The notes beneath the pieces were generated by a model that was not told the DNA's origin, did not search any database, and saw only the letters and a program-made list of their open reading frames with translations. The translations under genes were made by a program, and so were the position numbers. A DNA stretch of 63,260 nucleotides from an uncultured Opitutia bacterium (GTDB lineage: Bacteria; Verrucomicrobiota; Verrucomicrobiia; Opitutales; Puniceicoccaceae): NCBI GenBank assembly GCA_913056175.1, contig CAJXLM010000011.1, forward strand, positions 1 to 63,260. Reading direction: 5' to 3'. Positions within the stretch are counted from its first letter, which is position 1, and every line of letters begins with the position of its first letter. Positions 1 through 8,956 of the stretch are shown here, in pieces.

Positions 1-1
1 C

Positions 2-157
2 GCACTCCAGCACATCCACCCCCGAAAACTCCGTCGCCCGCACCGCCAGCCGCATCAGGAACTCCCGCTCCTCCGCCACCAACCGAAACTCCCCCAACAA
101 CTCCCCCCGCAAATAGTAATACCCCTCCCCCCTCAACTTGTACCTCCGCCGTCGCAT
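2..157 (-). CDS. REP-associated tyrosine transposase, N-terminal part (cut by window edge)
   Basis: Reading leftward from the ATG at 157 gives 52 codons that stay open to the window edge. The peptide starts with a run of arginines (MRRRRYKL), followed by a GYYYLRGELLGEF segment and an acidic EEREF/FSGVDVLEC stretch. This layout matches the start of Y1/HUH transposases of the IS200-like RAYT family, in which a YHV-type strand is followed by an E..FL..L helix and a strand ending just before the catalytic HxH motif. The HxH and catalytic Tyr would lie outside the window, so this call rests on the N-terminal pattern only. RAYTs act on REP-type palindromes, and this window is rich in dispersed intergenic repeats. 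Alternative: any short basic hypothetical protein. Confidence 0.55.
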   Translation of the reverse strand, partial: MRRRRYKLRGEGYYYLRGELLGEFRLVAEEREFLMRLAVRATEFSGVDVLEC

Positions 158-950
158 ACACCCCACCCCAACACCACCCACCCTCAAAGTCAAGCGTGTG
201 TAAAGCCTGTCATTATATTCCAGAGAGCGGGCGTCGAGAAGGGGGGTACTGGTGGGGGTTAGGAACGAATCGTGGACGGGGGAGGCGGATGTGTGGCAAG
301 GGGTCGTTGCTGTGGAGCCGATGGGGTTGGAAGGAGATCTGGGGTGGGTGATTGGGGTTGCAGGGGTTTTGCGATCTTTTCGGGCGTTTCCCGGAAGGGA
401 AACGGACGGACCATTCGATTCCGATGGCACGAAGACGATTCCCATGGCGCGACGAGGATGGCCACCCTGCGGCACGGCGCTGGGGAAGGGAGGTCTTTCC
501 TCCCGGGGGTCTGGCGGATTCCCGAGTCGGCTGGGGTTCCTCTGTTGGGGGGAAGCCGCTCCCTTCAGGCAGGACCCGGATCCGCGACGGCGCACGGCGG
601 CCTGGTTCTTCGACAGCCGACGACTCCTCCGGCCGCCGTCCCGATAGGATCGGAAACTCATCCCCTCCATCGGGTCGAAAACTCATCCCTTGATTCCGTT
701 CCCTTCCCGTTGCGGACTCCTTCTTTCCTCCATCGCTGGGCAGGCCTCTCCGTTTGGCCCATTCCCTCCACAACTCCGCTGTCCCCCGAATCGCTCCGCT
801 GGCCCCCGCCCCCCATGCTTTCCCTTGGAAGGACTCCACACCAGCTGCCACCCTACGTTCCCTTTGGTGGAAGCGGGTGGGAAATCAACCGCAAGCTCCC
901 CTCCCCTTCCCTCGATCGCCCGTCTCCTCATCCACACCTCTTCAGGTCCC
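158..950. other. Gap without a convincing gene
   Basis: Reading frames are open on both strands but have no recognisable family, no consistent start context and a composition typical of GC-rich noncoding DNA. Pyrimidine-rich tracts fill 700-940. No tRNA-like fold or clear repeat unit was seen. It lies between the partial transposase and the cupin gene and may include that gene's promoter. Confidence 0.5.
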
Positions 951-1274
951 ATGCCCACTTCCCATCTCTTTGCACCCGTTCCCGGAGACCTCCCGGAGGA
1001 GTGGGTGGAGGTTCTGGAGGCCCGTGCCTCGGTCCGGATCGAGCGAATTGTCTCGCGCGGCCATTCCTCCCCGCCGGGTTTCTGGTACGATCAGGACGAG
1101 CACGAATGGGTCGCCCTTCTTCGAGGGGAGGCCGAGCTCGAGCTGCTCGACCCACCCGAGCGCATCCGCCTGCGGGCCGGCGATTTCCTGCAGATCCCGG
1201 CACACCGCCGGCACCGGATTCTCTGGACGAGTCGGGAGACAGACTGTGTCTGGTTGGCCGTCTTCTACCGTTGA
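951..1274 (+). CDS. Small cupin-domain protein
   Basis: This is a 107-residue single-domain protein with the two short cupin motifs. The first is around residues 49-63 (DEHEW.ALLRGEAEL) and the second around 76-90 (AGDFLQIPAHRRHR), joined by a short loop. Such mini-cupins usually bind one metal and a small ligand or act as sensors. The N-terminal motif has only one clear histidine, so metal binding is not certain. The ATG at 951 was chosen because homology-like sequence begins there and the upstream extension is proline-rich and structureless. The gene stands alone, facing the end of the M19 peptidase gene. Substrate unknown. Confidence 0.75.
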   Translation: MPTSHLFAPVPGDLPEEWVEVLEARASVRIERIVSRGHSSPPGFWYDQDEHEWVALLRGEAELELLDPPERIRLRAGDFLQIPAHRRHRILWTSRETDCVWLAVFYR

Positions 1275-1445
1275 GGCGCTCCCGGGCGGCCCGCCCCTAC
1301 CTCGTTCTTGAGGTGAAGCGTCCCGGTCGGCCCCCGTTCCGGCGACCCTCATGGAGGCGGGGAACGGCCGCACCCGCCGCGCCTCCCCTCCTCCAAGCTT
1401 ACTGCAAACCAGCTCTCCTTCCGTTCCAACCCGACGAACGAAGTC

Positions 1446-2441
1446 CTAACCGGGGAGAGGAGCGTCCTGCGGTGGGAAATTCTCCGCAAAGAAGCAATAC
1501 CAATTGCCCCCGAGAATCCCATCGATCTCGGCGGGGCCCAGCCCGGCCCCGGCCAACCCCTCCGCGAGCCGGGGAAAGTCCCGGTTGTCCCGGAACCACT
1601 CCGGCTGCGGGGGAAAGCCCGGTGCCTCCGCCGAGCCCTCCCCGAAGTCGACCTCCTTCGTCCACCTCCCGGACCGCATCCACTCCACGATCCGGTCGGG
1701 CTGGTCCTGGCAAAGGTCCGAGCCGATCGCGAGGTGCTCCGCTCCGTAGCGCTCCGCTGCCTCCGCGACCATCCGGGAAAAGTCTTCCAGGGAGCAGTCC
1801 GGCCCGCCACGCAGGTGGTGCGGATAGAGGGAAAATCCGACCAGCCCGCCGCTCCCGGTGACCGCCCGGAGGACCGCGTCGCTCTTGTTCCGGCGGGCGG
1901 GGGCCCAGGCCTGCGGGTTCGCGTGGGAGACCACGATGGGTCGCTCGGACAATTCCGCCGCCTCGAGGGTGGACCGCTCGGCGGAGTGGCTCATGTCCAC
2001 GACGAGGCCCACCCGGTTCATTTCGCGGATCACCTCCCGCCCCATCCGGGTGAGGCCCGGATCCTCCGCCTCATAGCACCCGGTCGCCAGCAGCGACTGG
2101 TTGTTGTAACTGAGCTGGAGGAACCGCAGGCCGAGGGTGTGGAGGATTTCCACGAGCCCGATGTCATCCTCGAGCGGACTCGGATTCTGGGCCCCGAAAA
2201 AGATCGCGGTGCGGCCGGTGGCGCGCGCCCGCTCGACATCCCCGGCCCAGCGACCGGGGAAGATGAGATCGGGAAACCTCTCGAACCACCGGTTCCACTG
2301 TTCGAGGACCGCCACCGTCTCCCGGAAATTCTCGTGGTAGGCCACCGTCGCGTGGACGGCGTCCAGCCCACCTTCCCGCATCTGGCGAAAGATCTTCTCC
2401 GACCAGCGCGCGTACTGGAGGCCATCGATGCGGAAGTCCAT
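1446..2441 (-). CDS. M19 (renal dipeptidase) family protein, atypical metal site
   Basis: The 331-residue protein matches the membrane dipeptidase (peptidase M19) TIM barrel: VVDMSH with His152, IVVSHANPQAW with His173, then a RNKSD segment, GFSLYPHHLRGG, and IGSDLCQD near the C-terminus. Classical M19 enzymes bind two zinc ions through an N-terminal HxD pair and a bridging Glu. Here the N-terminus reads RIDGLQ instead of DGHND, and the expected Glu position is Gln85 in FFGAQNPSP. The protein therefore belongs to a divergent subgroup whose metal content or activity may differ. It lies 69 bp downstream of the aldehyde dehydrogenase gene on the same strand, so they are probably co-transcribed and act on linked substrates. 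No signal peptide is visible, so a cytoplasmic place is likely. Confidence 0.85.
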   Translation of the reverse strand: MDFRIDGLQYARWSEKIFRQMREGGLDAVHATVAYHENFRETVAVLEQWNRWFERFPDLIFPGRWAGDVERARATGRTAIFFGAQNPSPLEDDIGLVEILHTLGLRFLQLSYNNQSLLATGCYEAEDPGLTRMGREVIREMNRVGLVVDMSHSAERSTLEAAELSERPIVVSHANPQAWAPARRNKSDAVLRAVTGSGGLVGFSLYPHHLRGGPDCSLEDFSRMVAEAAERYGAEHLAIGSDLCQDQPDRIVEWMRSGRWTKEVDFGEGSAEAPGFPPQPEWFRDNRDFPRLAEGLAGAGLGPAEIDGILGGNWYCFFAENFPPQDAPLPG

Positions 2442-2510
2442 GCGACCGGAGGGGAGTGAGGAAAAGGGATGGCGCGCGCCGCCCGGCAGGGCCTTGTCCG
2501 GGGTCCCGCT

Positions 2511-3962
2511 TCAGGCGGGGTCGCCCGCCGCCGCGTAGACCGTTTTCACCGTGGTGTAGAACTCCGCCGCGTACCGGCCCTGTTCGCGCGGCCCGTAGGA
2601 GGAATCGCCCCGTCCGCCAAACGCTACATGGTAGTCGGTGCCGGCCGTGGGCAGGTTCACCATCACGCACCCGCTCCGGCTGTGCCGCCGGAAGTGGGTG
2701 GCCCGGGCGAGGCTGGTCGTCACTATGCCCGAGGTGAGCCCGTAGGGCGTGGCGTTCGCAGTGGCGAGGGCCTCCTCGTAGCTGCCCACGCGAAGGACCG
2801 CGGTGATCGGCGCAAACATTTCCTCCTGGTTGATCCGCATGCCCATGTCCGTCCCCGCGAAGACGGCCGGGCTGAGGAAATGACCCTCCGTGGCGCACGG
2901 CACACGCTCTCCCCCGCAGAGCAGCTCGGCCCCCTCCGAGCGACCCAGCTCGAGGTAGCGAAGATCCTCCGCGAGCTGGTCGGCGCTCACCACCGGTCCC
3001 ACCTCCGTGCCCTCGGCGAGGGCCGGGCCGACCTTCATCGCCCGGGCCCCGGCGACGAGCCGCTCGACAAAGTCGTCGTGAACCTTCTCGTGGACAATCA
3101 GGCGCGAGGAGGCCGTGCACTTTTGTCCGGTCCCGCTGAAGGCCCCGGCGAGGGCCGCCTTGACCGCCACGTCGAGGTCGGCGTCGTCCATCACCACGAG
3201 CGGGTTCTTCGAACCCATCTCCAGCTGCACCTTCGTCAGGTTCGCCACCGCCGCCGCCGCGATCCGCTTGCCCACCGGCACCGACCCCGTGAAGGAGATG
3301 GCGTCAATGTCCGGGCTCTCCACGAGGCGCTGGCCGACTTCGCTCCCGGGCCCCATGACGAGGTTGAAGGTACCGGCGGGCAGGTCCTGCCGGGAGAGAA
3401 TCTCGGTGAGGGCCACGGCGAGCGCCGGGGTGAGGTTGGCGGGCTTCCAGACGACCGCGTTCCCGTAGGCCAGGGCCGGCGCGATCTTCCAGCTGGCCGT
3501 GGCGACCGGGAAATTCCAGGGCGAGACGACCGCGACCACCCCGACGGGCTCCCGCCGCATGTCGATCTCGATGCCGGGGCGCACGCTGTCCGCGTTCTCC
3601 CCGAGCTGCCGCAGACACTCCGCCGCGTAGTAGGTAAAGAACTGGCCGGCCCGGTAGACCTCCCCCTTTCCCTCCGCGAAAGGCTTGCCCTCCTCGCGGC
3701 TGAGGAGCGTGCCCAGCTCCACCGCGCGGTCCATCAACTCCCGACCGACCGACTCCAGCACCGCCTGGCGCTGTTCCAGTCCCCGGGCCGCCCACTCGGG
3801 CTGGGCCGCCCGGGCCGCCCCGATCGCGCGGTCGAGCTGGCCGGCGTCGGCCTGCGCGTACCATCCGATGACATCCGATCCATCGGAGGGGTTCCGGTTC
3901 TCGATACTCGTCGCGCCGGCCGTCCATTCGCCAGCAATCCAGTTGGAAAAAGATTCGCTCAT
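2511..3962 (-). CDS. NAD(P)+-dependent aldehyde dehydrogenase
   Basis: At 483 residues this has the full ALDH length. The oxyanion Asn150 lies in SPWNFP, the general base Glu248 in LEMGSKNP, and the nucleophile Cys282 in GQKCTASS. The SFTGS cofactor loop is at about 223-227. Overall it resembles the 2,5-dioxovalerate (alpha-ketoglutaric semialdehyde) type of ALDH, but substrate class cannot be fixed from sequence. The start gives MSESFSNWIAGEW, a normal ALDH N-terminus. It is the first gene of a likely two-gene unit with the M19 protein. About 100 bp covering its first roughly 30 codons and 5' flank is repeated with changes near 62.7-62.8 kb. Confidence 0.93.
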   Translation of the reverse strand: MSESFSNWIAGEWTAGATSIENRNPSDGSDVIGWYAQADAGQLDRAIGAARAAQPEWAARGLEQRQAVLESVGRELMDRAVELGTLLSREEGKPFAEGKGEVYRAGQFFTYYAAECLRQLGENADSVRPGIEIDMRREPVGVVAVVSPWNFPVATASWKIAPALAYGNAVVWKPANLTPALAVALTEILSRQDLPAGTFNLVMGPGSEVGQRLVESPDIDAISFTGSVPVGKRIAAAAVANLTKVQLEMGSKNPLVVMDDADLDVAVKAALAGAFSGTGQKCTASSRLIVHEKVHDDFVERLVAGARAMKVGPALAEGTEVGPVVSADQLAEDLRYLELGRSEGAELLCGGERVPCATEGHFLSPAVFAGTDMGMRINQEEMFAPITAVLRVGSYEEALATANATPYGLTSGIVTTSLARATHFRRHSRSGCVMVNLPTAGTDYHVAFGGRGDSSYGPREQGRYAAEFYTTVKTVYAAAGDPA

Positions 3963-4206
3963 AAGGGAGTTCGGAAGGGCTACAGGAATCAGCCGGGGGG
4001 GCTACGGAGAACAACAACGTGCCCGAGATTCAGGAACCCGCCGCTCCACCGCAATCGGAATCCCAGCCCGCCCCTGGCGGAAGGATCGATCCCGTTGGCC
4101 GGTTTCTCCCCGACCCCGTCAAGTCCCCCTTCCTAGCGCGGGGGGCGGCCACGGCCGCCTCGGGCCGGCCGCCGGCACCCATCGACCCCCGCGACTCCCC
4201 CTACCG

Positions 4207-4599
4207 ATGCTCTCCCCACACTTGCCGTTCCCGACCCCCTCCGTTTTCGTGGACCCTGTGGACGCCGACGAACGCGACTATTTCCGCACGGTGATTGAGG
4301 AAAGGCTCGAGGAAAACCGGGCGGAGCTCGCGCGCCTCGCCGACAGCACGGCCCCCATCGAGCCGGATGTGGCCATCGGGCGGCTCTCCCGGCTGGACGC
4401 CATGCAGATGCAGCAGACCGCTCTTGCCCAGCAACGCTCCCTCCAGCAGGACATCCGCAACCTCGAGGCCGCCCTCGAGCGCCTCGCCGCGGACCGCTTT
4501 GGCACCTGTCACCAGTGCCGCCAAGCCATTGCCTTCACCCGCCTGCAGGCCCAGCCCGCCGCCCGGATCTGCGGACACTGCGCTGAACGGATTCGCTGA
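4207..4599 (+). CDS. TraR/DksA-type C4 zinc-finger protein
   Basis: The 130-residue protein has a helical coiled-coil-like N-terminal half (about 20-97) followed by a C-terminal zinc finger with Cys101-x2-Cys104 and Cys122-x2-Cys125. This is the DksA/TraR arrangement, a family that binds the secondary channel of RNA polymerase. The finger contains FGTCHQC and ARICGHC. The acidic coiled-coil tip of true DksA is not clear, so a regulator of unknown effect is the safer call. The start at 4207 is the most upstream ATG; GTG codons at 4249 and 4258 would begin nearer the helix. It diverges from the aldehyde dehydrogenase gene and precedes the S41 protease by 64 bp. Confidence 0.8.
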   Translation: MLSPHLPFPTPSVFVDPVDADERDYFRTVIEERLEENRAELARLADSTAPIEPDVAIGRLSRLDAMQMQQTALAQQRSLQQDIRNLEAALERLAADRFGTCHQCRQAIAFTRLQAQPAARICGHCAERIR

Positions 4600-4663
4600 C
4601 CGCCGGAACCGGGGACCGCTTGCAATGATCCCGACCCTCCGTTGATTCCCTTGTATCCGAACC

Positions 4664-5992
4664 GTGCGCCCCCAGAGATTCCTCCTGATCCTCGTCCTCG
4701 TCTTCCTGGTCGTCCAGGGAGCCGCCCTCCTCGTGCGGGCCCCCCACCTCGACGGACTCTTCTCGCCGCAGTTCTGGACCAACCTCGGCCGCATCGGTCA
4801 GGTCATGCTGATCACCGAGGAGCGGCACGCCTCCGGGCAGACCAGTTTCCGCACCCTCGGCGACGAGGCCCTCCGCGGCATGACCGAGCGCCTCGACCAG
4901 TACTCCTCCTACATGTCGGGGCCTGAGTTCGAGCGCTATTCCCAGCCCACCCGCCAAAGCTACGGCGGCATCGGGGCGGAGGTCCGCGAGCGGGAGGGCA
5001 ATGTCCAGATCACCGGTCTCCATCCCGAGGGAGGCGCCCGGGCGGGCGGACTGGAGGAGGGGGACTGGATCGTCGCGGTGGACGACCAAAGCGTGGAAGG
5101 CGCCGGGCTCCCCGCCGTCGTCCAGGCCCTGCGCGGGGAGCCCGGCACCACCGTCGAGGTCGAAGTTCGGCGGGAGGGTGCGGACGAGCGAGTCCGGCGC
5201 ACGGTGGAGCGCCGCGAGCTGAACATCCGGTCCATCCGCGGGGCCCGTCTCCTCGGGGACGATATCGGCTACCTCCGGCTGAACGCGTTCGGGGTGAAGA
5301 CCGCCCGCGAGCTGGCAGTGGCCCTGGACGAGTTGCGTTCGCAGGGTGCCCGCGCCTGGATTCTCGACCTGCGCGACAACCCGGGCGGTCTCCTCGTCTC
5401 GGCCCGCCAGGTGCTCGATCTCTTCCTGCCCCGCCGCGAGGAATTGCTCACCGTGCGCGGCCGGGACCGCGAGCTCATCGAGCGCTACTTCACCCGGAGC
5501 CGCCCGGCGGTGCCGGAGGACGAGCCGATCGTGGTCCTCCAGAACCGCTTCAGTGCGTCTGCCTCCGAGATTGTTGCCGGGGTCCTGCAAGCCAAGGACC
5601 GTGCCCTCGTGGTCGGCGAGTCCTCTCATGGGAAGGGTTCCGTGCAGAGCGTCTATCCCTTCGGCAAGGGAGAAGGTCTTTCCCTGACCACCGCCCACTA
5701 CGAACTGCCCGGCGGCCAGCGGATCGACGGTGAGGGGGTGACTCCCGACCACACGGTCGATCTCTCCGCCGAGGAAGTGCAGAAGCTCGCTCTGCACGGA
5801 GCCCATGCAGGGAGTTTCTCGGAGCGTTCCTTCGAGGAAAATTTCGGCTACGCCCCACCCGAGGACCGCCCGTTGGAGCTGGCCATCGCCCTCCTCGAGG
5901 ACGAGCAAGCGCCCGCGGCAGCCGAGGGGAAACAAGGAGGGACCGCACCCGCGGCACCCCGGCCGTCCCTCCCCGTCCCCGATCCCTCGTGA
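4664..5992 (+). CDS. S41 carboxy-terminal processing protease (CtpA-like)
   Basis: This 442-residue protein starts with an N-terminal membrane segment (about 6-25), which would place it in the periplasm. A PDZ domain follows at about 100-190 (GGIGAEV.., PEGGARAGGLEEGDWIVAVD), then the S41 catalytic domain. The catalytic Ser301 is in SASASEI and the Lys324 in SHGKGSVQ. LRDNPGG at about 236-242 is the usual S41 core motif. These proteases trim C-termini of envelope proteins. The tail after 425 is rich in Ala, Pro and Gly. The start codon is GTG. Its stop overlaps the GTG start of tsaD (GTGA), so the two are translationally coupled. Confidence 0.93.
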   Translation: MRPQRFLLILVLVFLVVQGAALLVRAPHLDGLFSPQFWTNLGRIGQVMLITEERHASGQTSFRTLGDEALRGMTERLDQYSSYMSGPEFERYSQPTRQSYGGIGAEVREREGNVQITGLHPEGGARAGGLEEGDWIVAVDDQSVEGAGLPAVVQALRGEPGTTVEVEVRREGADERVRRTVERRELNIRSIRGARLLGDDIGYLRLNAFGVKTARELAVALDELRSQGARAWILDLRDNPGGLLVSARQVLDLFLPRREELLTVRGRDRELIERYFTRSRPAVPEDEPIVVLQNRFSASASEIVAGVLQAKDRALVVGESSHGKGSVQSVYPFGKGEGLSLTTAHYELPGGQRIDGEGVTPDHTVDLSAEEVQKLALHGAHAGSFSERSFEENFGYAPPEDRPLELAIALLEDEQAPAAAEGKQGGTAPAAPRPSLPVPDPS

Positions 5993-7077
5993 TCCTCGGC
6001 GTGGAGAGCTCCTGCGACGAGTCCGCCCTGGCGGTCTTCGTCCCGGGAGAAGGACTCCGGCTCTCCCTCGTGCACAGCCAGCTCGACCTGCACCGGGAGT
6101 ACGGGGGCGTCGTCCCCGACCTCGCCGCCCGCGAGCACCTCGCCCGCTTCCCCGTCCTCCTCGAGCGCCTCCTTGCGGAGGTGGACCCGGCCGCCCTCCG
6201 CACGGTCGCGGTCACCTACGGACCCGGCCTCGCCGGCTGCCTTGCCACGGGACTGGCCGTGGCCCAGGGCTGGGCGCTCGCCCGGGGGATTCCGGTCGTC
6301 GGGATCAACCACCTCCGCGCGCACGCCTGGTCCCCCTTCGCGGAGGCCTATGCGGAGAATCCGGCCGAGTGGGAGGAGCGCTCCGCCGCCCTCCTTCCCC
6401 ACCTCGGCCTGCTCGCCAGCGGCGGTAACACCCTCCTCTTCCGCATCGGGGAGGACCGCGCCCTCACCCTCCTCGCCGACACCCGCGACGACGCCGCCGG
6501 GGAGGCCCTCGACAAGGGGGCGAAGCTCCTCGGGCTCCCCTACCCGGGCGGACCCCAGCTGGAAGAGCTCGCCACCTCGGGCGATCCCTCCGCCCACCGT
6601 TTCCCCCGCGCCCTCCCGGAGCCGGAGGTCCGCGCCTTCAGCTTCAGCGGCCTGAAGACCAGCCTGCGCTACCGCCTCGAACGACGAACCTCCCCCCCCG
6701 ACGCCGGCGAGCGGGCCGACCTCGCCGCCTCTTACCAGCAGGCAGTAGTCGATGCCCTCCTCACCAAGGCCACCCAGTGCCTCGACGCGGATCCCTCCCT
6801 GCGCAGCCTCGGGCTCTCCGGCGGGGTTGCGAACAACGGCACCCTCCGCCAGCGGTGGCGGGCCCTCGGAGCGGACCGCGGTCGGCCGGTCCTCCTGGCT
6901 CCCCGCCCGTGGACCGGGGACAACGCCGCCATGATCGCCTTCGCTGCCGCCGTCGACCCGGCCGGCGCCCTGCCGGGCGAGGGACTCGGGTTCGCCCCCA
7001 GCCTCGAGCTCGCCCCCGGAACCCCAGCGAGCGGCCCTCGGGGAACCCGACTTGAGGCTATGCCGCCCGCTCGGTGA
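5989..7077 (+). CDS. tsaD: tRNA N6-adenosine threonylcarbamoyltransferase TsaD
   Basis: TsaD transfers the threonylcarbamoyl group to A37 of ANN-decoding tRNAs. The 362-residue protein begins MILGVESSCDES, with YGGVVPDLAAREH at about 38-50 and the metal pair His108/His112 in NHLRAHA (usually HLEGH). LLASGGNT, a GEALDKGAKLLGLPYPGG segment and LSGGVANN further on complete the ASKHA fold signature. It is slightly longer than the usual ~340 residues because of a C-terminal tail. The GTG start overlaps the preceding stop. The 3' end overlaps the convergent HAD gene by 20 bp. Confidence 0.95.
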   Translation: MILGVESSCDESALAVFVPGEGLRLSLVHSQLDLHREYGGVVPDLAAREHLARFPVLLERLLAEVDPAALRTVAVTYGPGLAGCLATGLAVAQGWALARGIPVVGINHLRAHAWSPFAEAYAENPAEWEERSAALLPHLGLLASGGNTLLFRIGEDRALTLLADTRDDAAGEALDKGAKLLGLPYPGGPQLEELATSGDPSAHRFPRALPEPEVRAFSFSGLKTSLRYRLERRTSPPDAGERADLAASYQQAVVDALLTKATQCLDADPSLRSLGLSGGVANNGTLRQRWRALGADRGRPVLLAPRPWTGDNAAMIAFAAAVDPAGALPGEGLGFAPSLELAPGTPASGPRGTRLEAMPPAR

Positions 7078-7846
7078 GGAAGAACTCCCGCGGAATCTCC
7101 GCGAGGCTCTCGCAGATCAGGTCGGGCCGGAAGGCGAAGAGGTCGGCAGCGGAACGGGTGGTGTGTCCCGAGAGCACGAGCACCGTTCGGTAGCCCATCT
7201 GCACGCCGCCGAGAATATCCGTGTACATGGTGTCGCCCACCATGATTGTCTCGTCCGTCCGGAGCCCCAGCTGGGTCCGGGCCGCCCGCATCATCACGGG
7301 GCTCGGCTTGCCCACCGAGAACGCCCCCCGCTGGGTGGCCCGCTCGATCATGGAGACAATCGCCCCGCAGCCCGGGCGGATCCCAGCCTCGGTCGGACAG
7401 GTGGTGTCCATGTTCGTGGCGATGAGCCGCGCCCCCTTGTCCACCAGCCGGGTCCCCTTCTCCACCATTTCAAAGGTCAGGGTCCGGCCCTCCCCCACGA
7501 CGACGTAGTCCACCTCGTCGTCCGCGATCGTGAAGCCCTCTCCATGCAGGGCGTTCACGAGTCCACTCTCGCCGATCACGTAAGCCGTGCCCCCGGGCTG
7601 CTGGTGCGCGAGGAAGCGGGCCGTGGCCATCGCGCAGGTGAAGACCTCCTCTTCGCGGGCGGGGATGCCGAGCTTGGCCAGCTTGTGCACGACATCCCGC
7701 TGGGTCCGCTGCGAGTTGTTGGTGAGGAACAAATACGGGATGCTCCGCTCCCGCAGCTCCCTCAAAAAGCCCTCGGCCCCGGGGATGACCTCATTGCCCC
7801 GGTAGAGAACCCCGTCCATGTCCAGAAGGAATCCGACTCTCTCCAT
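7058..7846 (-). CDS. HAD-superfamily sugar/nucleotide phosphatase, NagD type
   Basis: The start at 7846 gives 262 residues beginning MERVGFLLDMDGVLYRG, where Asp9 and Asp11 are the HAD nucleophile and acid/base. FLTNNS is motif II, the Lys lies in VGKPSPVMM, and MVGDTMYTDILGG is motif IV. The large C2-type cap between motifs II and III is that of the NagD/4-nitrophenylphosphatase group, which hydrolyses nucleoside and sugar phosphates. The longer frame upstream of 7846 lacks family similarity. It ends inside the last codons of the convergent tsaD, so the two transcripts overlap by 20 bp. Confidence 0.92.
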   Translation of the reverse strand: MERVGFLLDMDGVLYRGNEVIPGAEGFLRELRERSIPYLFLTNNSQRTQRDVVHKLAKLGIPAREEEVFTCAMATARFLAHQQPGGTAYVIGESGLVNALHGEGFTIADDEVDYVVVGEGRTLTFEMVEKGTRLVDKGARLIATNMDTTCPTEAGIRPGCGAIVSMIERATQRGAFSVGKPSPVMMRAARTQLGLRTDETIMVGDTMYTDILGGVQMGYRTVLVLSGHTTRSAADLFAFRPDLICESLAEIPREFFLTERAA

Positions 7847-7889
7847 GCCCGTGGAGAAAGCGTAAAGAATGCCAGTTTGCCCCCCCTCC

Positions 7890-8756
7890 TCAGTCCCCCC
7901 TTCCGGCCCGCTCCGCCATCTCTCCGCGAAGCCAGGCATAGCCCTCGTCGAAGGCCGGGTCTTCCGGCAGGTCGTCGTGGTTGCGCTCCTCCACCACGAG
8001 AAGCCGCTTGTCGGGGTCGGGGATTTCCGCGAAGAGCCGCTCCGCCATCTTCACCGGCGTGATCGGGTCCTCCTCGCCGACCACGAGGAGGACCGGAGCC
8101 TCCCACTCCGAGGCCCGCTCGCGGTTGTCCGCCCGCCCGATGTCCTCGCTGATGTCAAACCCGAGAAGGGGTTGCAGGTACCAGGGGAGGATCGTCTTCG
8201 ACCAGTCTTCCGCGCTGGTCAGGGGACTCTCCAGCACGATCCCGCCCACCGGTTCCTCCGCCGCCACCGCGGCCGCCGGGAAGCTCCCGAGGGAGTGCCC
8301 GTGCACGATGAGCTCCGCCGGTGCCACGCCCTGTTCCTCGCGAAGCCACTGATAGGCGGCCCGCGCATCGGCGAGGAGGTCCTCGACCGACGGCTCCCCC
8401 TCACTCCTCCCGTACCCGCGGTAGTCCCAGAGGAAGGCGTTCAGGTCGTTGCGCAGGAAAAAGTCCAGATACGGCCGGGACTGCACCAGGTAGAACATGT
8501 AGCCCCCCATGAAGAGCACGGTTTGCTCGGCACCTTCCTGCGTGAGGTACCAGCCATTCAGCCGGGTGCCGTCCCCCCCGGCAAAGAAGACCTCCTCCAG
8601 GTCCGCGCCGGGCTCCGCAAAAATCGCCGGGTAGACGGAGTCCTTCGGCTGGAAGACAGTTGCGTCGTTGAGGGGGATGCGCAGGCAGCCGGCCACCAGG
8701 AGGAGCCCGGCGAGGAATCCGCCAAGACAGAGAATGCGAAAAAGCGGTCCGGCCAT
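7890..8756 (-). CDS. Alpha/beta-hydrolase lipoprotein
   Basis: The ATG at 8756 has GGGGAAGGG just upstream and gives 288 residues. The protein opens with a lipoprotein signal peptide ending in LLLVAGC (Cys24), so it is probably anchored in the envelope. The hydrolase fold shows WDYRGYGRSEG, the nucleophile elbow GHSLG, a late VVGEEDPITP acid strand and a catalytic His in NHDDLP. It resembles the YfhR/BEM46-like group of serine hydrolases with unknown substrate. It lies 43 bp upstream of the NagD-like gene on the same strand and could be co-transcribed with it. Confidence 0.88.
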   Translation of the reverse strand: MAGPLFRILCLGGFLAGLLLVAGCLRIPLNDATVFQPKDSVYPAIFAEPGADLEEVFFAGGDGTRLNGWYLTQEGAEQTVLFMGGYMFYLVQSRPYLDFFLRNDLNAFLWDYRGYGRSEGEPSVEDLLADARAAYQWLREEQGVAPAELIVHGHSLGSFPAAAVAAEEPVGGIVLESPLTSAEDWSKTILPWYLQPLLGFDISEDIGRADNRERASEWEAPVLLVVGEEDPITPVKMAERLFAEIPDPDKRLLVVEERNHDDLPEDPAFDEGYAWLRGEMAERAGRGD

Positions 8757-8956
8757 CCCTTCCCCTACGAGCGGAGGGACACGGGTCAACGCAGTGGCCG
8801 GGAATTCGGGCTTGCCAGCCAATTCCGGGCAGGGATACTCCGGCACCCAGTCAAGTCCAGACCTACGGATGCCCGGCCCCGGTCGATCCCACCCCAGCAT
8901 GGGTTCGCCCTCGGGCCCTACCCCTCTCCCCCTTGCCCATTCCCATCCCGTCCGCG

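Noticed and set aside
272-1861. Long plus-strand reading frame of over 500 codons
   Set aside because: It runs across the cupin gene and into the antisense of the dipeptidase, has no domain and consists of Pro/Arg/Ser-rich GC-biased sequence. It is open only because stops are rare.
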